This document shows, piece by piece, positions 33,918 through 44,446 of a stretch of 64,000 nt of DNA. A program made the position numbers and the translations under genes. A model generated the notes under the pieces. That model was not told the DNA's origin, ran no database searches, and saw only the letters and a list, made by a program, of their open reading frames with translations. Position 1 is the first letter of the stretch, and every line of letters begins with the position of its first letter. The DNA comes from Aphelenchoides besseyi (taxonomy: Eukaryota > Nematoda > Chromadorea > Rhabditida > Aphelenchoididae): positions 9,362,001 through 9,426,000 of the forward strand of contig JAMPIQ010000001.1 in the NCBI GenBank assembly GCA_024699855.1. The letters are read 5' to 3'.

Positions 33918-34216
33918 ATGCAAACTAAACTCATTTGGTTTGTTCTATTCATGATCGTTATCTTGGCCAATTCAACAACAGTAAGTTCTACAAATGAATG
34001 AAAGTTCTATCTTCTTAGATTCGAAACCAAACCGTCGCGTCATTCATCCAACAGAATAAAACAAACGACATTAATCAGAACTTCGATCGTGTTAAGGAAA
34101 ACTCACTGCGTCTCGAAGAAGCTCGAAAGAAACTGGAAAGAGTACAACAACAAGCTTATGCGAACGCTCAACGACTCCAACAACGTGCACGTGAGAACGC
34201 TCGTAAACAAAATTGA
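33918..34216 (+). CDS. Small secreted helical protein, unrecognised
   Basis: Two exons (intron about 39 nt, donor GTAAGT) encode about 86 residues. The N-terminus is a classical signal peptide (LIWFVLFMIVILANSTT). The mature part is very rich in Gln, Asn, Arg and Glu with a heptad-like pattern (SLRLEEARKKLERVQQQAY), so a single amphipathic helix or coiled coil is likely. It has no cysteines and no RFG or dibasic neuropeptide processing pattern. Function unknown; small secreted proteins of this kind are common in nematodes. Confidence 0.65.
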
Positions 34217-34398
34217 GCTCTTTAAATTTCGAGTACTCCAACTTCAACCGCCGTGTTCATGTTCTTGATTGTAACTGTTTTCCAACTCAGTAAATCCGTT
34301 CAGTAAAAGATCAAAAAAGTTTTCACAGAAATTTTATTCGAAAGGCACGAAGAAACAAAAAAAGAAAGTAGACGTGTAGTCGTTCTGCGTGCTGCTCA

Positions 34399-34691
34399 TC
34401 ACTTGGGTCCGAGGTAACACGAAACATCTGTACGTGGTTTGGTGACTCCTGGAGTAGTAGTGCCAGATGATGCGCCGGTCGATCCTCCGCTGCTTCCGCC
34501 GCCGCTTTGGTTTCCACCGTCATTCATGTTGAACGCCTGAAAGAACAAAGGTTAAGGATGGTGGAAGATAAACTTACGTATTCCTCACGAGCATAAGCGT
34601 ATCCTCCGCCCGACGAAGCTGCCGAATATCCACCGGGAGTTGCACCTGAGCTGTATCCTCCAGGCGACATGTAAGCGCTCTTGTCGGCCAT
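34399..34691 (-). CDS. Small Gly/Ser-rich protein, unrecognised
   Basis: Two exons separated by a GTAAGT...TTTCAG intron encode about 83 residues. The composition is Gly, Ser, Tyr and Thr with YSSGATPGGYSAASSGGGY-type repeats, ending in a short tail with one Cys. There is no signal peptide. A TATAAAAG box lies about 90 nt upstream of the ATG, and a minus-strand AATAAA is at 34334-34339. The low-complexity composition is typical of disordered or structural proteins. It converges tail to tail with the secreted-protein gene ending at 34216. Confidence 0.65.
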
Positions 34692-34777
34692 GACGATGAA
34701 TCGAATTGGATCGGAAGAACTTGAAAGAAAAGAGCAGGAAACAGAACGAACTGATGATTGCGGAGAAAAATCTCACT

Positions 34778-34785
34778 CTTTTATA
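34778..34785 (-). promoter_or_regulatory. TATA box of the Gly/Ser-rich gene
   Basis: Minus-strand TATAAAAG at the right distance upstream of the ATG at 34691. Confidence 0.55.
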
Positions 34786-34799
34786 CTCTCCAACATTAT

Positions 34800-35428
34800 G
34801 CAAATTTAATGCAAATTTGGTGAATTACTAATTACAAATATTTTATGGCCCTCAAAACGATAAATCTGCTTTTCCAGTTATCTCCAAAAGGACATTTCTT
34901 CAAACAGACGAATCAAAGTTACGGGGATCAACAACTACGAGAGACTGAGAGCGGTATGGCGCAGCGGAAAAATTCGACGCTTTGTGTTGGAAAACATAAA
35001 AAAGTGCAATGACTGTCAGCTATGACTTTCGTTCTTCTGTAAAACATTGAAGACAACTTATTTATTCTGCTGAGCACTTTTTTGCTCTTAACATTACCTT
35101 TCAAGTATCTGGATTTGTGGACATGTGATTTTTCTGAACTGCCCGTGGTTGAAGTCGATTTTTTCAAAAAGAAAAACGTTTCTCAGACAACCTCGTAGTG
35201 TTGTCGTCACAATCAGTCAGTGGATTGACAGACCTAGTATCTCATCATCGAAACGTTGAAATCGAACTCTTCGTACTTTCTCTCAAAAACCCGCCTTCTA
35301 CCACCTAAACCACACGCTCACGTATTTTTCCCAGTTCACTTCGACTACTGAGATTGCGGGAGACTGCGAAGTGGCGTTTATTAAACAACTTTGTAAAAAT
35401 CAACAACAAAAAAAGAAATAACAACAAA
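34800..35428. other. Intergenic region, no gene seen
   Basis: About 630 bp between the Gly/Ser-rich gene and the 3' end of the helicase gene. It contains no supported ORF. Confidence 0.35.
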
Positions 35429-37251
35429 TTAAATCACATCTCGTTTAATGGCCGGCCCAACGAAACTCAACGTCGAGGCGGGTAGCGGTTGTGTCAACGC
35501 TGCTTTCAGTGCTCGTTCAGCCGATTTCTTTAAACGTCTCTTATTCGACATTTCGCTTTCCGGATCAGAATCTCTGAACAACAGGCAATAAATTAGAAGC
35601 GATCATATTAACTCACTCTTCATCACTAAGCATAATATCTGCTTCTTTAGCCATTCGAACCTCCCAACTTTTTCGGTTTGTCACCTAAATTGTATGATGT
35701 TTTCCTCAACATGAAACTTACTTTTCGCATCTGATACTCCAAACGTTCCAACTCACTTGCCAAATGAACACGCTTCTCAATAGCCGCCATTCGTCGACTG
35801 TTATCGGAGTCGAGAGTAGGCAGATCGTCAGCTAAGCATTAAATCAACAATCTTTTTCATTCCACTTGACTCACTTCGCTTTAAGTTCTTGCAAATTTTG
35901 CGATAGCGAGTTACGTCTTTTGGATCGAGAATCATGATTGACATTCCATTTCGCGATGCGCGAGCCGTTCGACCACTTCGATGGACATAGTCTTCAGCAG
36001 TTCGTGGAATTTGATAGTGAATTACATTCTCGATCCCTTGAATATCTAAACCTCGAGCCGCAACATCTGTGGCCAAAAGAATTGAGTTTGGAATCTCTAA
36101 AAATTGAAACCAATTTGTCTTCTGTTAATGAAAAGGACTTACGAGAAAAACGCTCCAGATTCTTAAGTCGTTTCTTCTCGTGCATTTTGGCGTGCAGAAT
36201 CAACGGTGTCGGTCGGATTTGTAGTTTAATCAAAAGACCGTGAAGTCGTTGAGCAGCGTCGATCGAATTCGTGAATACTAGAGTACGCGCTGGATAACTC
36301 AGAAGCGTGAAATAGAGACATGAGTCCTTTTGCAATAAACTTGAACAGCACATTCGCCGTTCAGTCAATGTTGTTGGAGTCGTGAATTCATTGGTCACAT
36401 CGACGAGTCGGTAGTTCTTTCTCATTCGTGTTGCTTTCGAGATTTCTCGTAGTTTTTCTTCTCGTGTTTTCTGTGCTCGTCCGGGATTTGGCAGAACAAT
36501 GAACGTCAAAGTTGCTGAGAAGACCAAAGTTTGAAGCTTCGGAAGCGTGTTTCTAAACCAAATTTATACGAAAACAATTCGTAACTTACGCGTGAATTGC
36601 TTCCAAAATGTTTTCGACTTCTTTAAAATGTCCCTTCTCAACCATCCGATCGATTTCATCGATTACTACTTGACGAAGTCGACTGAAATCCGAAGCGTAG
36701 TCGTTTCGTTGAACCTAAACACCAAATGATTGCAAGCAGTTCGTTGAACTGTCTTACCAGCGACCAGAAACGTCCGGGAGTTGCAACAATCACGTGCGGT
36801 TTCTTTCCCAACAATCGTTCCTGTTTCTCTTCGCTCATTCCGCCGATAATCGCAACTGAACGAAAAGGTGTGAATTGAGCAATTCGCTTGAATTCGACGT
36901 GAATCTGCAGAACGAGCTCTCGAGTTGGTGCCAAAATGACAGCAGAAACACGTCTTCGTTTTGCTTTCTTTTTCTGTTCCCCATTTTCCGTACTCTCCGT
37001 TCCGAAATCTTCAATGAGAGTTTCGATTATCGGAATCAAAAACGCCAACGTCTTTCCACTTCCCGTTTCTGCGGCTCCAAAAACATCTAACTTTTTCGTT
37101 AACGCTACGGGCAGAACTTCACTTTGGATTGGAGTCGGGGTGTTGAAACTAAAAGAACAAATGAATTGTAATTTACAAATCGAACAAACCCAATTTCTGC
37201 AAGAGCATTTCGAATCGGTTCAGAAACACTGAGTTGAAGCCATTCGGACAT
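35429..37251 (-). CDS. DEAD-box RNA helicase, DDX24/Mak5 type
   Basis: A nucleolar helicase family for 60S ribosome biogenesis. ATG at 37251; about eight exons, near 500 residues. Motifs in order: Q motif ([11 protein letters not shown]), Walker A AETGSGKT, Ia [13 protein letters not shown] and TPGR, motif II as DEID in [14 protein letters not shown], motif III SAT, then [10 protein letters not shown] and [17 protein letters not shown] after motif II is the DDX24 signature. Only about 20 residues precede the Q motif, whereas vertebrate DDX24 has a long N-terminal extension. Motif II has Ile in place of Ala. The start is 182 bp from the divergent TP53RK gene. Confidence 0.9.
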
Positions 37252-37433
37252 CTTTCCAATAAGGCTAACCAAAGTTCTTACAATACTAAGTTTACTTAAA
37301 ATCAACAAAACGCCAAAGATCGTAAAGGGAAATCAGTCTCGTCGAAAGACAGATGACCATTTAAACAGCAATTTTTGGTATAGATTATGAACTTGATTTC
37401 AAGATCACAAGTGAATGACATCGAGTTGTCAAA
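37252..37433. promoter_or_regulatory. Short divergent promoter between DDX24-type and TP53RK genes
   Basis: Only 182 bp separate the two start codons, so a bidirectional promoter is likely. No TATA box is visible. Confidence 0.45.
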
Positions 37434-38305
37434 ATGGAGACACAAGAACAAAATGATGGGGACGAGATTAACGGGGTCGAAAGTTGTAAGTTTTTTTCTG
37501 ATTGTTTCTGATCACACTTACATTTCAGTAGTCGATGAAACATTTTCGTACAGCTCTGAACCGCAACTCTTAAGTCAAGGTGCTGAAGCTCGACTATATC
37601 GCTGCGTGTTTTTGGGCAAACCAGCGGTGATGAAAGAGCGATTCACGAAGAACTATCGACATCCCGAATTAGATCGTCGTTTGACAAAAGAACGAATTCG
37701 AAACGAGTCACGAGCCATCGTCAAATGTAAACAGGTATTATGATTAAGTCTTTCTAACGACAACGATTTAGATGGGAATTGACGTGCCGACGATCTACTT
37801 CCTGAACACCCAAACAAATGCAATTATCTTCGAATACATCGACGGTGTTACGGCCAAAGAGTTTATCGAACAGAAACGCGAAGTTTTGGATGACAAGAAG
37901 TTTCAGGTTTGTTTTCATCTCTATTCTTTTATATTGTTTGTGCACTTACAGGAGATAGTTAAACTTCTGGGTCGTGAGATCGGAAAAGTGGTGAGTCGAA
38001 TTCACTCGGTCGGGTTTTCGCACGGCGATCTCACTACTTCAAATGTGATGTTACGAGACAGTGATCCAAAGCGCGTTTGTTTCATTGATTTTGGATTATC
38101 CGCTAATCGGAGCAGTGCTGAGGATTTTGGAGTCGATCTCTACGTTCTGGAAAGAGCGATTCGAACAACACACGTCGATAGCGACTATTTGATGGACGAG
38201 ATTCTCGATGGCTATTCGTCGGTTGGATGGAACGGTGTGAAAGGAGCGCTGAAGAAATTGACGGAAGTTCGAATGCGCGGAAGAAAACGAGAAATGATCG
38301 GTTGA
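37434..38305 (+). CDS. TP53RK/Bud32 kinase of the KEOPS complex
   Basis: A small atypical kinase/ATPase that works with the Kae1 subunit in tRNA t6A modification. ATG at 37434 gives a short acidic N-terminus; a nearby ATG at 37387 is in another frame after splicing. About 248 residues in four exons. Landmarks: LLSQGAEARLYRC (glycine-rich loop), a Lys in AVMKERF, YRHPELDRRLTKERIRNE, the catalytic HGDLTTSNVM, FIDFGLS, and the family C-terminus EVRMRGRKREMIG. AATAAA lies at 38343-38348. Confidence 0.95.
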
Positions 38306-38420
38306 TTTCGCTTACGATCTTCGGGTTGATGTCGATTCGTTTAATAAACTTTTTATCCTCAAATACTGAGTTTTAACTAACAACAATTTTAACAATCACA
38401 ATCCGACAATAACACCAATA

Positions 38421-39695
38421 TCAATCGATCTCCATGGCCGAAGTCGAGTGGCTCGTTGAGCGTCTGTTTCTCAATTTCTTTCGCTTCTCGCCGTCCTCCT
38501 CGGTGAACAGATCGGAAGTCGAGTTGTTTGCAATCTCCTCCACTTCCTTGATGTTCTCGTCATCCGAATCGCCGTCTAAACTCTTCGATGATTCTGGTTT
38601 CCTATGCGACTGTTAACCTTCAAAGACGATCGCAGAATCGTCGTGAATCGCTGCTTTTTCTTCGTTTCGTCTTGTCGTCTGTTCGAATAGAAACTGGAGT
38701 TTGCCTTGAAGTCGCATGATCTGCTCCAGGTTCTTCGTTCGACACTCGACGTAATTCAACAGCTCCCCAATCTCCGAATCCAAGTGCTCAATCTGAAACC
38801 AATCGTCGAAATGAAATCTCCACTCGATTACCATTGACAGTTCTCTCATGTGTTTTCGCATCACATCGTCCACGAATTTGAACCAAAGACCCGCGATTAC
38901 TGGTCCAGAGAACCTGTAAGAGTGAATGGATTTGTTTGGTGCTCACTTACGTTCTTTGCAAATGTTCGTTCAACAAAACGTTTGCGGCGATTTTGAGGAA
39001 CGGAAGCACGTCATCCGAACTCAACTGCAGAGCCAAACCAGAAACCAAGCTGCTGGAAATCGAACGGGGATTGCTTTGGATCTTCTCGAAAATGTTGTTG
39101 ATTCCCTCCCAGTCGTTTGCTTTGATGCATCGACTCAACCACAACGAATAGCCGTCTGAAGGACAAATTTATTGGAATCATGGGAAGAAAGGACAAACCC
39201 AACTTCTCGCGTCTCTGGTCGCATTCTTTTTGTTCAGAATCTCTGGAGCTTCAATCGCCGTGCTGACTGACAATTTCGAAGTCGTTGAACGTTTTGATGG
39301 GCTGGAATCCGACTGTTTGCTCTTGACCGGAGATGATCGGGGAGTAAGTTTTGGATCCGATTGAACTGACAACTCGGGTGAAGATGGCGGTTGATCGAGC
39401 GGTTGAGATTCTGTGGAAGTGCCGAATAACTTCTGAGGAGCAACAGAAACGATCGCGTCTTGTTCGGTGTGAGAAGCCACAGGCTCGTTCTTCAGCGACG
39501 GCGCCGGCGATCCACTGACTTCGCGAGACTAAAGAGCAAAAAAGAAGTTGAAAAGAAAAGTCGGCAACTCACTGATCCTTCGACTTCGATCGAGAGGTGT
39601 CGATAGCAGAATTGGTGTCCTTCTTTGGGCGCATTCTGACAGTTCCGTTTGTTTTTTTGCAGATAAAATTGGCAACTTGAATTGCCAGTGGACAT
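38421..39695 (-). CDS. Zinc-finger protein with a C-terminal Utp12 domain
   Basis: ATG at 39695. Residues about 8-36 form a Cys/His cluster (CQFYLQKNKRNC...FCYRH) resembling the CCCH finger of TRM13-type proteins. A long Ser/Pro/Lys-rich linker follows. The C-terminal half matches the Utp12 domain found in WD-repeat small-subunit processome proteins such as WDR43/Utp5 (LALQLSSDDVLPFLKI, then RTKNLEQIMRLQGKLQFLF). No WD40 repeats precede it, which is unusual. An in-frame TAA at 38613-38615 is removed if a 45-nt intron (38583-38627, donor GTCTTT) is used, giving an acidic then basic tail ending at 38421. Otherwise the protein ends at 38613. The upstream gene on the same strand ends 214 bp away. 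Confidence 0.7.
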
Positions 39696-39908
39696 CTGAA
39701 ACTGATTCGTGGACGTGAGTTGGTTAGAGAAACACGAGAAGTGCGTTGAAAAGGTTCAGGAAACTATGACCAAGAGAAATGAAGTGAAAAGCAGGTTCGA
39801 CCGAGAGTGTCAACTGTTCGCTTGTTCAATCACATCGACACAGAAAAACTTCTTGAGCATTAGATATACTGGTAATTTCATGTTTATTTCAAAGCCTCGA
39901 CAATCTCG

Positions 39909-42253
39909 TTAAACATTCGATTCGTTAAGATCAACTTCTGACCAACTCATATCGCTGTCTTTGTAGCAAGTGGTTGGCGAGCGAGATGAAGCGGTCGAGG
40001 TTTGAGTCAAGTCCAATCGTTCCTTCACAGACTCTTTGTTCTGTTCATTCCACGGCTCGTTGAATGCCAAGAGCTCATCTGATGGTTTGTACTAGAATCG
40101 ACGACTAGGGAAGGAGACACGTAAACTCACGGTTTTGTTGATTGGACGAAAGTCGTGAAGGACTGCGAGTTCAACCATCTGTCTCATTTCGAACTCGTCC
40201 TTGTCGCCGGTGTACATTTCACAGCCACGACGAAATGCACTGAGGGCCAGAAAACGAACTTCCCTGTCCGGATCGAAGACCATAAGCTCGGCGAGACGAC
40301 AAACCAGACGGTCGGCAAGGTCGATGTGAAGCCATTGGGCGTAAGCCAAATTAACGTGACTCAACGCACGTGGAAAGAGCTGGCGAAGAATGGGAATGCC
40401 TGCGATCGGAGAGTGAATTTGAAGGACAGAAACTCACGTTCTTGACTCAAATCTAGAAGATCGTCAGAGAAGAGACCGAAGAGCACAGTCAATGGACAGT
40501 CGGAAGTGAGCAGCTTGAAAATGTGCTCAATAAAGAGGCCCATGCTGAAATTTGAGCTTGCATCCAATAAACCGTGAGTACAAACCGCTGTCGATGACGC
40601 CAAATTGTTGGATCAGCAACGAGATTCTCTCGAATCTCCGCCGCTAATTCAGTCATCCGATGGAAATCGTGGGTTTGCAGAATGAGATCACGATGGCGTC
40701 TGAAAACGAAGACAAAGTGGACAGCCAATCCCTCGCCAGCCATTTGTTGAACATCACGACGATTCGCTGAAAACTTGTGTTAAGAACAAGTGAGTGGCTT
40801 ACAAGACCAGAGAATGTCGAAGTAAAGGTTTTTGATCGGATTGTTGCAATCAAAGTCGGAATGAACGAACAGACACGAGCAATGAGTGAGAATCCTGAAG
40901 AGCAGATTGGAAACTGAGTTCTGAGAACTTACGAAAAGATGTTTTTGCGAAGATTGGAATCACAACGCTCGAGAATGGGAAGCAATTTGCAGAAGTTGAC
41001 TACGATTTGACGTCGCATTTTCAGCTCAGTTGCCGTCTAAAGAACGTAATGACGTTGTGGTCGCTATTCGATGGGTTACCTCGTACATCAAACGTAGAGA
41101 TTGATCGAGAATATCTTCGATGGAAATGAGGTCGTTGAGAGTGGGCGGTTGTTCTTCGTCGTCACACGACGTCCAATGGGTCGCGTATTCAATGAATTGA
41201 GACGAATTGAACTGTTCGATACGACGAAGATACGAGCAGAACAAGTCGATCAATGAGTCGAACGAATGACCGTTGAATGAAGTGAAGGACGCAAGTTCAC
41301 TGATTTGAAAGAACGCGACTTTACGAACTTCTTTCTGGAATCAACGTTGGAAAGCCGACGATTATCTGCGATTACTTTTTCCGAGTTGCACAATGCACGT
41401 AGTAAGATCTCGAAGAGTTCCGGCCGTTCGCCCGTGTAACAGAGAGCATATCCGAGCAGTCGTAGAGCCAACGTCTCTTCGGTCATTTCGCTCAAATCAC
41501 CGCCGAATAGATCGATCAACGAGTTCACATCTCCAACATTGATGCTTTGGTCGGGAAGAAGGAAGTGATCGAGATAATCGACAGTGACTGGAAAAAAGAC
41601 GAGTTGATTGGATTCAAGAAGTCGCCTACGGAAAGTAGCCAGTGGTCCAGGAGCATAATTGAAAACGTCCAAACCGCCGAAGAATGAACTCGTTGAAAGA
41701 TTAAGAACAGCCGAATTGACATCAGAAGAAAGTGTGTCGGTGCGAACAGAAACGACACTTCGATTCAAATCACTCGGTTGTTCTTTTGCCTCAGCTGAAC
41801 AAGACAGTTAGTGATCTTGCGACCAACTAACCGTTGGAATGTTTGAAATTCGACGTAGAAAGTGGTGTGGGAGAACGAGGCGGTTCTTCGTGACAACTCG
41901 GACACTCAATTTCCGCCTTTGGACTGTTACTGATGGTCGACGTGAGACTCTTGACTCCGCCTACAACTGTCGACCATTCACCTCTTTGTTCTCAGCCAAT
42001 GGAACTTACTGTATGTGGCGAGATCTTCCCAAGACAAATCGTAGTCCGTCCGCCAATAAGTGATTGGACTGTTCTGATCGATGCTCTGAAAAAGATGATT
42101 GAACATCAGTTGAGGTCCTGTTACATCATTTCCACCAACGACTCGTGCAACTTCACCGATGAAACGATCAACAGTTCCAGTTGCTTCATCCATCAGACGT
42201 TGCATCGGACGTAAAAACAATCCAACGGTTTTCTTGCGACGTTTATTCTCCAT
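39909..42253 (-). CDS. PPP4R1-like HEAT-repeat regulatory subunit of protein phosphatase 4
   Basis: ATG at 42253 and stop at 39909-39911, with about nine exons and roughly 650 residues. The N-terminus contains SPITYWRTDYDLSWEDL, comparable to the FWRTPLPEIDLDI segment of PPP4R1. Helical HEAT-like repeats follow, including a WRHRQRFVL block that corresponds to the WSGRQAFVFVCQ block near the PPP4R1 C-terminus, and VFDPDREVRFLALSAFRRG. The C-terminus is short and acidic (MSWSEVDLNESNV). The match is from remembered family patterns, so treat the name as likely rather than proven; a generic HEAT protein is the alternative. Confidence 0.6.
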
Positions 42254-42697
42254 ATCGAGCGAAAAAGTTGAGGAAAAAACGAAAGTGAATTGGTTTTAGT
42301 TTGTTTCGAATTGTATGTTTATACAAATTTTAACACAAAACATCGTTCGAAAACTCAATGAATTGATGGTCGTTTACAATCTTCTTGTTTTCGGCAGATT
42401 GTTTATCACAACTTCATTCATTATAGGTAGCGTTTGTTACTCATTGAAATTTGACGACTTTGGCGCGAAACTCATTTTTACTAACGGGACAGACAAGTCC
42501 AAAGATTAACATTTTCGACCCAACTTTTTGTAGTCAACACTTGGACTTGTGATCAGTTCAAATAAACGATTGTAGGTGTGAGAACGTAAGTTGAAAGTTC
42601 TGCGGCTTTGCTAGTTGTCAGCGAACCTGAATACACGTGACAACCTGCTTGTTTATGCAAAAAGGTTATTTACGTCCATTCATCAGTTCATAACAAA
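42254..42697. other. Divergent intergenic region
   Basis: 444 bp between the PPP4R1-like start (minus) and the small membrane-protein start (plus). A plus-strand frame at 42315-42509 has a hydrophobic stretch but no splice or domain support. Confidence 0.35.
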
Positions 42698-43123
42698 ATG
42701 CCCAACCGTTCACTTTCAACGTCAACAACGTTTCCAACAACCACATGCCAATGGAGATGCACAGTGGTTATTCGACGGTGACATTTGTTGAACCAATGGA
42801 TGAAACGCAGATGCACGAACATGATACTGCGATAATGGGGCGTACAGTTTAATCGACGTGCTCCAATATGCTTTCGCTATAATAGCTAGTGTTTTCATTC
42901 TGATCGTGTATTGTTTCCATTTGTATAAGTGGTGCAAGAACTCGTCTATGCGTGTGTCAATAGCGATTCTGATCAACATGATGGCTTGGGTCGTGACGGA
43001 ACTGTGGGCGATAGTTTATTCCGCAAATTGGCTTCTGACTTATGGGAAAAAAGGTAAGTTTTCCACGAATTCTCATTGGTTTCTGTTTTAGGTCTCAATG
43101 AATCACGACATGACTTCGAATAG
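42698..43123 (+). CDS. Small two-helix membrane protein, unrecognised
   Basis: ATG at 42698. A first intron of 70 nt (42778-42847) restores phase, and a second of about 40 nt precedes the last short exon; stop TAG 43121-43123, AATAAA at 43242-43247. Residues 1-27 are Ser/Thr-rich with two Cys. Two hydrophobic helices follow (YAFAIIASVFILIVYCFHLY and VSIAILINMMAWVVTELWAI). About 105 residues. The first exon has an alternative ATG frame that cannot be joined to the helices. No family recognised. Confidence 0.5.
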
Positions 43124-43427
43124 TGCCGGACTACAAGTCTCAACTTTGGCCCAACTCGACGGTCTCTTCACCGCTCCACTTTGCTCCACAATGTTTGTGG
43201 AGAATAAGAAAAAAACCCGAAACTTTTGTAATGTGAACACAATAAACGCTTTGAACAAGCCATCAGATTAGGGCTCTACAGTAATTGTGTGGTTGAAATA
43301 GAGAATTAGCATAACCAGTGATTCAAAAAACTACAAAACGAATCCTTCGAACTTGTTCATTTGGTGTTCAAGTGGTGAGTTAAAAGGTTGCTCTCGATTC
43401 AAAAGCCGCTGAGTTGCGTGAGTTGAG

Positions 43428-44208
43428 ATGTCGCAATCAAAACGTCCATCACGCGACATAATCGATGATACGGACGAGGAGTGTGAAACGTGTTGTCGTC
43501 ACGGAACTCGTGGATGCGGCGGAAAGCAAATGAATGCTTTCAAAGGCGATCGTTCAGATTCTCGCGGAAGTGTTTTGCTCGGATACATGAAATCGAAAAC
43601 CCCGAGTAAGTTTAAGGACTAGGGGTATATAGAAGGTATATTTAGATAATGAGCAATCAAAAGAAGACGAAAAGACTATCTACGAAAACCAGCCAACGGG
43701 AATCAATCCGCCCGATTGTCCATCTAGTCAGATGTCCGGACGGGAGGACTCAATGGACAACGGAAAAGAAACAAGCTCGTTGCTTAACCGTTTTTATTTG
43801 GGAGTTCGTACCAAAGCGGATGCTCAGGCGGCAATTACGGATCGTGATTCTTTTGGAATTTATCACGCAATTCCGTTCACTCACTATCACATGCGTAGTC
43901 AACTAAAACGCGGCAACGATCTTACCGTTCAAGTGCGTTTAGAGCTCCATATGGTGCATCGTCGTACTGATGGCAAATTCGAGTGAGCACTTTTGGATTG
44001 TTCTTTTCATTTGTTTCCAGAGATTATCCCATTCGTCGAGATCAATCCGGTACTGTTTTTGTTGACTTTGGCAATGATTCGACTGCAAATTTCCGTAGCA
44101 TCGAGGGTTTGCTTGCTTATCACAGGTAACCACAAGCTTATTTTCGACTAACTGTTTTGTTTCAGTAATTTTATGACGGGCAAATTAGCGATGGACAAAC
44201 AACAATGA
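43428..44208 (+). CDS. SH2-like domain protein
   Basis: Four exons, about 215 residues; stop TGA 44206-44208 and AATAAA at 44242-44247. The N-terminus is charged with a CETCCRHGTRGCGG cluster. The C-terminal about 110 residues follow an SH2 layout: RFYLGVRTKADAQAAI (helix A), a beta strand, LTVQVRLELHMVHRR, IRRDQSGTVFVDF, then FRSIEGLLAYHSNF (helix B and end). The usual FLVR segment with the phosphotyrosine-binding Arg reads FGIYHAIPF, so binding may be lost or altered. Assignment rests on pattern only. Confidence 0.5.
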
Positions 44209-44446
44209 CCGTTAATCGTGAGTGTACCTTAGGATGTCTGAAATAAACTTTTCTGCTTTGGTATAAATAAGCCCAACAATTATCTTGTCTATTGGTCAAA
44301 CAAATTGATAAGAAATCTACTCTTTATTTCGATTAAAAGTCACATATTATCTACACTCTAAAATTGTATACAGAAAGTTCTTAGATCGTGGACTTTCAAG
44401 CATGTCGACAAATGGATCAAAGGTATTGATTCATGGAAATGGTATC

